From the NCBI GenBank assembly GCA_052246295.1, contig JBQQCO010000013.1: a stretch of 64,000 nucleotides of DNA; one strand, 5' to 3'. The notes beneath the pieces are model-generated. The model ran no database searches, was not told the origin of the DNA, and saw only the letters and a program-made list of their open reading frames with translations. The position numbers and the translations under genes were made by a program. Shown one piece after another: positions 27,819 to 35,094 of this stretch. Position 1 is the first letter of the stretch; each line of letters begins with the position of its first letter. The DNA is from Piscibacillus sp052246295. GTDB taxonomy: Bacteria > Bacillota > Bacilli > Bacillales > Alkalibacillaceae.

Positions 27819-28661
27819 TTGACACAAATTAAAAGTATTGGACGTTTTTTAGAATTAAATGATGATGGATACCTCATCAATGAATCCAGTAAAAAGAATA
27901 TTAAGCCTGCTTATTACAACGTGATTGAAGAAGTTATTAGAACATATCGAGCTCATTTAGGGGATCATCTACATAGCATATATGTTAGAGGGTCCATTCC
28001 TCGTGGATTAGGGCTCGAACATGTGTCTGATTTAGACACTCTGGCTGTTACAACTGAAAAGACTTTAGATGCTGATTTAGAATGGGTTGAGAGGGCTGAA
28101 GTAAAGATCAATAATCAATTTGAATATGTCAATGGATTGGAACTCAGTGTCTATCCGATTGAAGATATATTAGAAGTAAATCGATTTTCCGTTATTCCAT
28201 TTATCATTAAAACACATAGCATTTGTGTTGATGGAAAAGATTTAAGTGTCTTTTTACCCGATTATAAACCTGACAAAGCCTTAGGTAATGAGCATCTCAT
28301 TAATTTATCAAATCAGATTCAGCAAGCAAAAGAGGACCTTGAAGGTAACGAAGATGATGAGGATATTTTGGATTGTTGTCAGTGGATTATGAAAATCATC
28401 GTAAGAGCTGGGCTTGCGCTTGTGATAGAGGAAGAAAATAAATATACAAGAGACTTGTACCCAGCATATAAAATCTTCTCTAAATATTATCCAGAGAAAG
28501 AAGCGGACATGGAACAAGCTTTTAAATATGCCATTGAACCTATAGACAATCCAAACGAAATTATAGATTTCTTAAATGGCATGGGTCATTGGATGGTTCA
28601 AGAGGCTGAAAAGTGGTTGGAGAAATATAATCCTGACAAAGAAAGCTGGTTGAAAATATAA
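27819..28661 (+). CDS. Nucleotidyltransferase-fold protein
   Basis: A 280-residue protein with a polymerase-beta-type nucleotidyltransferase signature: Val-Arg-Gly-Ser-Ile-Pro-Arg-Gly (~residues 55-62) followed by Ser-Asp-Leu-Asp (~69-72). The C-terminal half is helical (substrate domain). The fold is shared by aminoglycoside adenylyltransferases and other small-molecule adenylyltransferases. TTG 27819 has AAGGGAGAG upstream. It lies 26 bases after the APH-like kinase, a pairing that could reflect a shared modification role, but the substrate is unknown. Confidence 0.75.
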   Translation: MTQIKSIGRFLELNDDGYLINESSKKNIKPAYYNVIEEVIRTYRAHLGDHLHSIYVRGSIPRGLGLEHVSDLDTLAVTTEKTLDADLEWVERAEVKINNQFEYVNGLELSVYPIEDILEVNRFSVIPFIIKTHSICVDGKDLSVFLPDYKPDKALGNEHLINLSNQIQQAKEDLEGNEDDEDILDCCQWIMKIIVRAGLALVIEEENKYTRDLYPAYKIFSKYYPEKEADMEQAFKYAIEPIDNPNEIIDFLNGMGHWMVQEAEKWLEKYNPDKESWLKI

Positions 28662-28684
28662 ATAATAAGTAAGGAATTGAGTAC

Positions 28685-29130
28685 ATGTTACACTTACAGA
28701 AAGTAAAATCAGAAAATGAATTTATTTTGCATGGATCATGCAATTTTACATTTATGAATTTAGTAAATATATCCCCGATATTAAACTGGAACATGACGGA
28801 TCATACAAACGGTTTAATTTAGAAAGATATTGGAATAGTGATAACTTCCACGCTCATTTTATAATGCTAGATGATGAGTTGATTGGTTTTTCACTAGTAC
28901 AGAGTGCAACACAGGCAAGCCCCAATTCTGTTGAAGAATTTTTTATTATGTCCAACCATAGTGGACAAGACTACGGTAAGGATGTTGCAAAAAAGTTGTT
29001 CGGCATGTATCCAGGTGAGTGGAGAATTACTCAAATTGAAAATAATCGACCTGCCTATGCATTTTGGAATGGATTAGTTAATGAAGTCACCAATGGTAGA
29101 CCGTCTTTGAAGGGGCAACCTGTACATTAG
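28685..29130 (+). pseudogene. GNAT acetyltransferase remnant, frameshifted and 3'-truncated
   Basis: ATG 28685, behind AAGGAA, opens MLHLQKVKSENEFILH, which is the normal start of this GNAT group. The continuation MQFYIYEFSKYIPDI lies in another frame beginning at 28738, so one base is missing near 28733. The rest runs through a GNAT core (EEFFIMSNHSGQDYGKDVAKKLF, WRITQIENNRPAYAFW) to VNEVTNG, after which the sequence no longer looks like GNAT. At about 29097 it meets a methyltransferase remnant in a different frame. The gene is therefore broken at both ends. Confidence 0.75.
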
Positions 29131-29603
29131 CAATTCATCACTTTAGTGAGCTTGTAACTCCGTTTCAAGAAGTTTTTAGAGTCCTTAATAAAGGTAGATT
29201 TGTCATTTTTACTTCCTCCCCTGAACAGATGAATAACTATTGGCTTAAAGAATATTTTCCCAAAGCGATTGATAACTCTGCCAATCAAATGCCAAGAGTA
29301 GATAAAGTTAACGATACATTAAAAAAAGTAGGATTTAACATCGTGGGTAATGAGACCTTTTTAATTCAACCTGATTTAAAGGATTTTTTTCTTTATAGTG
29401 GCAAGTATAAACCGAAAATGTATTTAGATGAAAAAGTCCGTTCAGGAATTTCTACTTTCGCTAATTTAGCTTCAAATGAAGAGGTCGAAGAAGGCTGTAT
29501 TAGACTGAAAAAGGACATTGAAACTAAGAAAATAGAAGACGTTGTAAATAAATATAGTAGCGATTTAGGTGATTATACTTATATTATTGCTGAAAAGAAA
29601 TAG
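29100..29603 (+). pseudogene. SAM-dependent methyltransferase remnant, 5'-truncated
   Basis: The frame is open from 29100 to the stop at 29603 and begins abruptly inside a class I methyltransferase: F-E-G-A-x-C-T-L-A-I-H-H-F (strand 4 region), then FQEVFRVLNKGRFVIFTSSPEQM (strand 5). The AdoMet-binding Gly-rich motif I and everything before it are absent. The ATG at 29229 is internal. A deletion appears to have joined this piece to the preceding GNAT gene. It is unlikely to be functional. Confidence 0.78.
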
Positions 29604-29656
29604 AGTAACTGTGGCAATAGTTTAAGAATGCACTCCATAATAAGGAAATGATAAAT

Positions 29657-30181
29657 ATGTTTTTTGTTCAAATGTCAGGTTTTTCTGGTTCGGGTAAATC
29701 CACATTAGCTAAACAAATTTCTAAGAGAACTGGGGCAATTGTAATTGATCATGATATTGTTAAATCGGCATTATTACTTAGTATTAACGAAGGTGTTTTA
29801 GACCGAAAATTATCAGGTAAGATATCATACAATATTGATTGGTCTATAATTGAATTCCAATTATCGCAAGGGATTAGTGTTATATTTGATAGTCCTTGTC
29901 TATATGATGAGATGATTGAGAAAGGTACGATGTTGGCAAAAAAATACAACGCTAAATATAAGTATGTCGAATGTTACCTTGATGATATTGACGTCATAAA
30001 CTCTAGATTGAAAGATCGTGAAAATTTAATAAGTCAAATAAAAGAAGTCAAGGATGAAAAGGCATTTAAATATACAATTGAAAACGCTAAAAAACCATCT
30101 GACTATGAGTGTTTAGTTGTTGATACTGGAGAGCAATTAGATACATATATAAATGAGGTATTAGATTACATAAACGCATAA
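29657..30181 (+). CDS. P-loop NTPase/kinase of the AAA_33 (small-molecule kinase-like) type
   Basis: A 174-residue P-loop protein with Walker A Gly-Phe-Ser-Gly-Ser-Gly-Lys-Ser-Thr at residues ~8-16 and a VIDHDIVKSAL segment (~30-40) as in gluconate- or chloramphenicol-kinase-like enzymes. A later SRLKDREN segment (~115-122) may be the lid. The target is unknown. ATG 29657 has AAGGA about 10 bases upstream; ATG 29648 is too close to it. No operon partner is obvious. Confidence 0.75.
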   Translation: MFFVQMSGFSGSGKSTLAKQISKRTGAIVIDHDIVKSALLLSINEGVLDRKLSGKISYNIDWSIIEFQLSQGISVIFDSPCLYDEMIEKGTMLAKKYNAKYKYVECYLDDIDVINSRLKDRENLISQIKEVKDEKAFKYTIENAKKPSDYECLVVDTGEQLDTYINEVLDYINA

Positions 30182-30260
30182 GTTTTTTGTTTCCTTAGCT
30201 AATTATGAACAAGATTATATGATCAATTAATAATCTATCTCTTTTGCTTTATTCAAGTAA

Positions 30261-30313
30261 GGGGGGCAATAGTTAAACAAGAGAATCGCGTGTTGATCAA
30301 CTAACGGGGTAGG
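30261..30313. repeat. Intergenic repeat, family with core TTGATCAACTAACGGGG
   Basis: GGGGGGCAATAGTTAAACAA, an AGAGAATCGCG block, then TTGATCAACTAACGGGGTAGGA. A close second copy is at 32310-32374 and a diverged one at 30863-30924. Each lies in the space just before a small plus-strand gene. The rest of 30182-30367 shows no gene. Confidence 0.65.
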
Positions 30314-30367
30314 AAATCACAAAAGTAATGCGCATTTACTTTGAAATAAGATTAAACGGGGGTTTAT

Positions 30368-30832
30368 ATGCGGAAAGTTTATCTAGATAGAACAGAATTT
30401 ATTGGAGCTGTGGGTGTAGATATAGAAGATACTGAAGTTATAATAGCAGGGACAACAATTTTTCCTATGAGTGCTCATGATAAGAATGAAGAGTATCAAA
30501 AATGTGCTAGCGATTATGATATTCAATTTATTTTTGACGATGATATTCCACATATAGAGTTTTTTACGGTTCCACATGTAGATATTATGGCAAAAGATAG
30601 TAAAGGTGGATTTATCGGAACTGTTTATCAACAGTGTGATTCGGAAAGTGACGCACCAATTTGTTATATCAATAGGGATTTAGAGTGCTTTATAATTTCT
30701 GAAAACGCAGAAGATTTTCTGAGTAATATAGGAACATGGCAAGACAACATGAAACTCTATGATGAAATTACCGTTTATCGTTCGAAAGCAGAAGCAGAAG
30801 CTGAACTAGAATTTATCGATTTGTCTATCTGA
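30368..30832 (+). CDS. Uncharacterised acidic protein, possibly SUKH-like
   Basis: A 154-residue acidic soluble protein. The C-terminal stretch PICYINRDLECFIISENAEDFLSNI resembles the final strand-helix of SMI1/KNR4 (SUKH) proteins, where a residue name and FxxFL helix recur, but the N-terminal W/G motifs of that family are not seen, so the assignment is weak. SUKH proteins often act as immunity proteins; no toxin gene is adjacent. ATG 30368 has GGGGGT upstream. Confidence 0.5.
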   Translation: MRKVYLDRTEFIGAVGVDIEDTEVIIAGTTIFPMSAHDKNEEYQKCASDYDIQFIFDDDIPHIEFFTVPHVDIMAKDSKGGFIGTVYQQCDSESDAPICYINRDLECFIISENAEDFLSNIGTWQDNMKLYDEITVYRSKAEAEAELEFIDLSI

Positions 30833-30862
30833 CAGGCCTCCATTATTATAAATTCATATTAA

Positions 30863-30924
30863 ATTAACGGGAGCGTAAGTTAAAGTAGGATATTGCTTTT
30901 GATCTACTAATGGGGGAGGATAGT
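30863..30924. repeat. Diverged copy of the intergenic GATC-CTAACGGGG repeat
   Basis: TTAACGGGAGCGTAAGTTAA, then a spacer, then TTTGATCTACTAATGGGGGA and GGATAGTGG. Same layout as the copies at 30261 and 32310 (GGGxGC-N-AGTT ... TTGATC-x-x-CTAA-x-GGGG-x-AGGA) but with several substitutions. Confidence 0.5.
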
Positions 30925-30994
30925 GGAACAAATCATTGAAATGAATTATAAAATTACAAGGTATTCCTTTCTACCATAGAAAGAAGGAATTGTG

Positions 30995-31303
30995 ATGATT
31001 AAAATTAATCGAGAAACAAACTGGACTGATAGATTTAGAGAATATAAAGTCATATTAAATGAGAAGGAGATTGGCTTTATCAGTGCAGGAGAAACTTTTG
31101 AATACCCACTAAATCAAGGAAGACACACTCTGTATCTAAAAATTGATTGGTGCAGAAGTGAAAAAATTGAATTTGAGGTCAGGGATAATGAAGTTCTAGA
31201 ATTTCAGTGCGGAGGATTGAATGGTTTTAAATCTCTAATTTATTTCTGGTACATAACATTTAGACATAATAGATATTTATGGATTAAACAAGTTGAATCT
31301 TAA
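30995..31303 (+). CDS. Small beta-rich protein of unknown function
   Basis: A 102-residue protein with alternating beta strands: EYKVILNEKEIGFISAGETFEYPLNQGRHTLYLKIDWCRSEKIEFEV, a pattern like PEGA-type or surface-exposed beta-sandwich domains in which a Gly-Arg-His-Thr-Leu strand is conserved. It has no signal peptide, but there is one aromatic-rich segment (SLIYFWYITFRHNRYLWI) that may touch the membrane. ATG 30995 follows AAGGA. Confidence 0.55.
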   Translation: MIKINRETNWTDRFREYKVILNEKEIGFISAGETFEYPLNQGRHTLYLKIDWCRSEKIEFEVRDNEVLEFQCGGLNGFKSLIYFWYITFRHNRYLWIKQVES

Positions 31304-31421
31304 TATATTAGAGATTTGTTATTTTCAATTATTAAACAAGAAATTTTCCCTATGATCCCTTAATGAGACAGATTAGTCTTATATTTTATTATCAAGAGAA
31401 GGGGAAAGAGGCGTAAATCTA

Positions 31422-31742
31422 ATGGAAATTAAACATGTTAAAGTCGAAATATTACTACCAGAAGAGTATATTGAAACTGTAAGAAATAAATTAAATGATA
31501 TAGGTGTCTTAACAGTCGGAAATTATGATAACGTCGTTTCTTATTCGGTTGTAAAAGGCTACTGGAGACCATTAAAGGAAGCAACGCCATTTAATGGTTC
31601 TGTTGGTGAGATATCTTTTGGTTCAGAATGTAAAATGGAATTTAGTTGTTTATATAAGGATATAGAAGAGGTGAAAAAGATCATTAGAAGTGTTCATCCT
31701 TATGAAGAACCTGTTATTAACATATTGCCTCTTTTAAATTAA
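31422..31742 (+). CDS. NIF3/YqfO C-terminal-domain-like (CutA-fold) protein
   Basis: A 106-residue protein matching the stand-alone form of the inserted PII/CutA-like domain of NIF3 (YqfO). Signatures are the KVEILLPEEYIETVRNKLNDIG start and the final VHPYEEPVINILPL motif. Such domains trimerise and may bind metals or small ligands; the exact function is not established. ATG 31422, preceded by GGGGAAAGAGG at a longer spacing. Confidence 0.8.
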   Translation: MEIKHVKVEILLPEEYIETVRNKLNDIGVLTVGNYDNVVSYSVVKGYWRPLKEATPFNGSVGEISFGSECKMEFSCLYKDIEEVKKIIRSVHPYEEPVINILPLLN

Positions 31743-31788
31743 CGGGGGCAAGGGTTCAACATGGGTAATCACTTATTGTGCTTAAGAG

Positions 31789-32011
31789 CAGATTCATTGA
31801 ACAACGATTAAGACATTGATTCTAAGTAATTCGTACTCAAAATAGAAGGGGGAGGTATTATTAAGAAAATACTAGGTGCTACAGTAACACCGATAGGAAT
31901 GATTATTTTACTTTTTTTAATGGTAGGAAATTACTATGACCTTCAAGGGGCAGCACAAAGGGCATCAGATGATACATTCACCCTACTCATCACTATGTCT
32001 TTGTGGGCGTT
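31789..32011. repeat. Direct repeat copy 1 (223 bp), covering the 5' end of a membrane-protein gene
   Basis: Bases 31789-32011 recur at 32964-33186 with the same length and only about seven substitutions. Weaker similarity extends some 16 bases upstream (TTATTGTG). The copy includes the leader, the ribosome site GGGGGAGG and the first ~50 codons of the gene. The two copies bracket the gene at 32412. Confidence 0.92.
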
Positions 32012-32261
32012 TCTATTTGGTGTATTGATAGAATGGGAAGGATTAAGGAGCCTTTTCAAAGGAAAGTTTAACTTAAACTGGCTACTTCTTATTCCAACAG
32101 TGATATTGTCTATACTTGTGTTTATACCAAATGTCTATTGGGTGAAATGGTATGGAGTATCACAGTTCATTTATCCTAACATCTTCTTTTTACCCGAAAC
32201 ACATATGGTTTTATCGGTTTTAGCAGGGATCATGTTGGTTCGTTCTATCGTAGAAAAATAA
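31860..32261 (+). CDS. Four-helix membrane protein, apparent ATT start
   Basis: The frame encodes a ~133-residue protein with membrane segments near residues 5-22, 42-60, 75-93 and 110-128. A strong GGGGGAGG (31848-31855) lies 4 bases before ATT-AAG-AAA-ATA, which would give the usual (M)KKI membrane-protein N-terminus. There is no ATG, GTG or TTG between the ribosome site and ATG 31899, and that ATG lies in the middle of the first helix without its own site. ATT is a known rare start (for example infC), but a mutated start is also possible. No family recognised. Confidence 0.5.
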   Translation: MKKILGATVTPIGMIILLFLMVGNYYDLQGAAQRASDDTFTLLITMSLWAFLFGVLIEWEGLRSLFKGKFNLNWLLLIPTVILSILVFIPNVYWVKWYGVSQFIYPNIFFLPETHMVLSVLAGIMLVRSIVEK

Positions 32262-32309
32262 ATGAATTTGTGGAAATGGTTCTTAAAGGAAATGGTACTT
32301 AAAGGAAAT

Positions 32310-32374
32310 GAACGAGAGTTAGTTGAAGAAGAGAATCGCGCGTTGATCAGCTAACGGGGCAGGATAGTTGAATA
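32310..32374. repeat. Intergenic repeat, close copy of the 30261 element
   Basis: AACGAGAGTTAGTTGAAGAA, GAGAATCGCG, then TTGATCAGCTAACGGGGCAGGA and TAGTTGAA. It shares 20 of 22 bases in the core with the copy at 30261-30313. It lies between two small membrane-protein genes. Confidence 0.65.
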
Positions 32375-32411
32375 CAGAGAAAGGTTTACTACCTTACAAA
32401 GGGGGATAACA

Positions 32412-32933
32412 TTGAGTAAAAAAATAAAGATATTTTTCAGAATTTCAATAGTATTAAATATATTACTAATCGCAATTGTAGCTTGGGGATTCTATCATAT
32501 GAACTATGTTACAGAGCGTACTCTTACAGTTAATGTTGCATATAACTTATTTGAGTTGGAGAAAAGCATTACCCATCAAAGTGATAATGATTGGTCAGAC
32601 CCAAGTTTGGTTACTACTGAGTTAGGACAAGTATTCGGTGGGGTTGATCATAGTATGAACGTCGGTTCTGAATCAAAAACACTTTCTGAGAGCGATATGG
32701 GAACCCTTCAGAACTTTATTAACAGTTTGAGGAGTTATCAGCAATATCCTATGGAAACATTAGATAGTTATAGCAATTTAACAGAGGAGGATAAAAGGAA
32801 TTATGAAGAATTAGGAGAAATTCTTCGTGAGGTCGGATTTGAATCCAAAGAAATGAATCAGTTTAATAGTTGGGAAAAGGATTCTCTGATTAAAAAATTT
32901 ATGGAGTTAACTGAAAAAATTGAATCTCGATAA
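32412..32933 (+). CDS. Membrane-anchored protein of unknown function
   Basis: A 173-residue protein with one N-terminal membrane helix (~8-28) and an extracellular, Ser/Asp/Glu-rich domain with helical character at the C-terminus. TTG 32412 has AAAGGGGGA upstream. It is enclosed between the two copies of the 223-bp direct repeat, so it may have been inserted or retained during a duplication. No domain recognised. Confidence 0.58.
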   Translation: MSKKIKIFFRISIVLNILLIAIVAWGFYHMNYVTERTLTVNVAYNLFELEKSITHQSDNDWSDPSLVTTELGQVFGGVDHSMNVGSESKTLSESDMGTLQNFINSLRSYQQYPMETLDSYSNLTEEDKRNYEELGEILREVGFESKEMNQFNSWEKDSLIKKFMELTEKIESR

Positions 32934-32963
32934 GTTAATTGAACTATTTATTGTGTTAAATAA

Positions 32964-33186
32964 CAGATTCATTGAACAACGATTAAGACATTGATTCTAA
33001 GTAATTCGTACTCAAAATAGAAGGGGGAGGTATTATTAAGAAAATACTAGGTGCTACAGTAATACCGATAGGAATGATTATTTTACTTTATTTAATGGTA
33101 GGAAATTACTATGACCTTCAAGGGGCGGCACAAAGAGCTTCAGATGATACATTCACCTTGCTCATCACTATGTCTTTGTGGGCGTT
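32964..33186. repeat. Direct repeat copy 2 (223 bp)
   Basis: Matches 31789-32011 nearly base for base. Differences include ACACC to ATACC, TTTTTTT to TTTATTT and synonymous changes in the AlaAlaGlnArgAlaSer codons. Similarity ends at TGGGCGTT, where copy 1 continues into the rest of the gene and copy 2 runs into unrelated sequence. Confidence 0.92.
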
Positions 33187-33226
33187 CCTTAAAGAAGGAT
33201 ATGCAGTTTTCCTCCAGGAGGGGTGA
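33035..33226 (+). pseudogene. Truncated duplicate of the 31860 membrane-protein gene
   Basis: From the same ATT-AAG-AAA start context the frame keeps ~53 residues of the parent protein (to SLWAF), then reads ten unrelated residues to a TGA at 33226. Three of the four membrane helices are missing. The stop overlaps the AGGAGGGG that could serve the next gene. Confidence 0.7.
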
Positions 33227-33229
33227 CTT

Positions 33230-33900
33230 ATTAATAAAACAGGAATGTTGAACTCAATCAAAAAGTTTTTTTAGACAAAACCCAATTATTAAAAATTGAA
33301 GAATTGAAAATGCCTGAGCAAGCTATTGAAGAATTTGATGAAATGTTCATAAGATATATATCAACAGGTGATGGTAATATTTTTACATATAACAGTAGAT
33401 ACCCATTATATATGTTTTTAAATTATGTAATTGAAACAAAGGGCTTAGTAGTACACGGTTCCAATAATTCTTCAATAAATATATTTAAGCCAAGAAATAG
33501 TACTCTCTTTAATGGCAAGCCTATTAAAGCTGTTTTTGCTTCATCAGACGGGGTATGGTCATTGTTTTTTGCAGTTCTAAACAGAAAAGGTTATGTTGGT
33601 TCCATTAGAAATCTGTGCTTATCGGTTACTACTAATAAAGGGAAACAACGTTATTATTATTTTTCAACAAATAATAATGATTCGAATCGTTGGAAAGACG
33701 GAACGATATATTTCTTCTCAAAAACCTTATTCAAACAAGGCGGAATTAGAGACGAATGGGTTTGTGAAACAGAATTGGAACCGCTCGCGAAATTAACTGT
33801 TACACCAAGCGATTTTCCATTTTTAAATAAGGTCAGGGTTCATAGGGAAACTGAATCAACTGTAAAAACAATTATAAAAGCACTATTTCTTAAGATATGA
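33230..33900 (+). pseudogene. Uncharacterised conserved-looking protein with a 5' frameshift
   Basis: The main frame (clear from 33250, standard start only at TTG 33304 or ATG 33310) encodes ~198-215 residues, including GLVVHGSNNSSINIFKPRN, LFNGKPIKAVFASSDGVW and FFAVLNRKG. The coding pattern continues upstream as VELNQKVFLDKTQ with no start. Restoring one T to the T7 run at 33266-33272 joins it to MLNSIKKFF/INKTGMLNSIKKFF, behind AGGAGGGG at 33216-33223. The His-Gly-Ser...Pro-Arg pattern is reminiscent of ADP-ribosyltransferase folds, but this is only a hint. If the missing T is a sequencing error the gene is intact. Confidence 0.5.
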
Positions 33901-33940
33901 AAATTAAAAATATTAAAGATATACGATAAAAGATACCCGT

Positions 33941-34855
33941 TTATTCCTGATTGCTAGTTTTTGTAGAGTCTTGATTCATCGCTATGACAAAAATCATGAG
34001 GATGATACAAGCTGTTCCAAACCACTGAAATATTCCAAAGGGTTCTTTTAACCAAAAGACAGTAGTGAAGACGGCCGCCAATGGTTCAATACTTCCTAGC
34101 AAACTAGTTTCCTTAGCAATTAAGGTTTGTAAACTTTCAATATAGAACCAAAAGGCAATCATGGTTCCAAAGATAATGACGAATATTAAATATGCTGAAG
34201 ACTCTAGTGTTAACGATTTAAAATCCATTTGCCAAGGCGCGTGGACGAAACTTAGTGCTAGACTACCAATAACCATCGCCCAACCGACAACGACAAGCGC
34301 ATCGAATTGCTTTAGTAAAGGAATGGCATATAGGGTGTAAAATGCTAACGCTACGCCAGATAAGATTCCCCAGATAATGGCTGGGATTGGTACATACAGT
34401 TGAGTGATTGAGCCGTTTGTTAAGAGGAGAAAGCATCCTACTAATGCCAGTGAAACTGTCCATAGATCGATTAGTTCTAGAGTCGCTTGTTTGCGAACTA
34501 CCGTGTAGAAAATAATCATGACAGGTGCTAAGTACTGCAAGAGCGTCGCAACAGCGGCATTCCCGTGGTCAATGGATGCCATATAGGTGTATTGAACGGC
34601 TAGCATCCCTAGTAATCCGAAGATGATTAATGGGATGGCTGTTTTTCGTGTTTTCCATATATCAATGACTTGGGCACGATCTTTTAGGGAAGATTGAACG
34701 ACTAAGAGCAATATGCCAGCAATCAGCAATCTTGTCGTAACGAGCCAATCAACATCAATCGCAAAATCATGAAAAAGCTTTTGCGAAACGGTGCCACCCA
34801 CTCCCCAAAAGAATGCGCCTGTTATAACGAGAAAGATCCCCTTTTTTTTATTCAT
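33941..34855 (-). CDS. EamA/DMT-family transporter
   Basis: A 304-residue ten-helix transporter made of two EamA repeats (about 5-140 and 155-290). It has the typical first-helix pattern (GIFLVITGAFFWGVGGTVSQKLF) and C-terminal SLLGSIEPLAAVFTTVFWLKEP motif. Such proteins export amino acids or other metabolites; the substrate is not predictable. The 21-bp repeat array lies directly upstream of its start, between it and the GNAT gene at 35095. ATG 34855, ribosome site weak (GGTGGAGAAGC). Confidence 0.87.
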   Translation of the reverse strand: MNKKKGIFLVITGAFFWGVGGTVSQKLFHDFAIDVDWLVTTRLLIAGILLLVVQSSLKDRAQVIDIWKTRKTAIPLIIFGLLGMLAVQYTYMASIDHGNAAVATLLQYLAPVMIIFYTVVRKQATLELIDLWTVSLALVGCFLLLTNGSITQLYVPIPAIIWGILSGVALAFYTLYAIPLLKQFDALVVVGWAMVIGSLALSFVHAPWQMDFKSLTLESSAYLIFVIIFGTMIAFWFYIESLQTLIAKETSLLGSIEPLAAVFTTVFWLKEPFGIFQWFGTACIILMIFVIAMNQDSTKTSNQE

Positions 34856-34897
34856 GATGCTTCTCCACCTTAACTGAAAATCTAGAAGATAGTTTTG

Positions 34898-35081
34898 TAA
34901 ACCTGCAGGTAAATTCCGAAAACCTGCCGATAAAATTCGAAAACATGACGATAAATTCCGAAAACTTGCCGATAAAACGCAAAAACATGACGATAAATTC
35001 CGAAAACTTGCCGATAAAGCTCAAAAACATGACGATAAACTCCGAAAACTTACCGATAAATCTCAAAAAGTTGACGTATCC
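34898..35081. repeat. 21-bp tandem array A, word CGATAAA
   Basis: CGATAAA starts at 34928, 34949, 34970, 34991, 35012, 35033 and 35054. Degenerate copies are at 34907 and 35075, so every step is exactly 21 bp. Units alternate TGCCGATAAA and TGACGATAAA, a 42-bp super-repeat, each followed by TTCCGAAAAC or a variant. It fills the gap between the GNAT stop (35095) and the EamA start (34855). The minus-strand frame stays open (Phe-Ile-Gly-Lys-Phe-Ser-Glu type heptads) because 21 is a multiple of 3, but it lacks a ribosome site. Confidence 0.93.
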
Positions 35082-35094
35082 CTAACCTGATCAG

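Noticed and set aside
26917..28661. A dedicated aminoglycoside resistance cassette
   Set aside because: The APH-like kinase and nucleotidyltransferase are adjacent and intact, but both folds are common in chromosomal proteins of unknown substrate, and no mobile-element flanks were found.
34848..35066. 72-residue minus-strand frame over array A
   Set aside because: It is open only because the repeat unit is 21 bp; it starts with TTG without a ribosome site and overlaps the EamA start.
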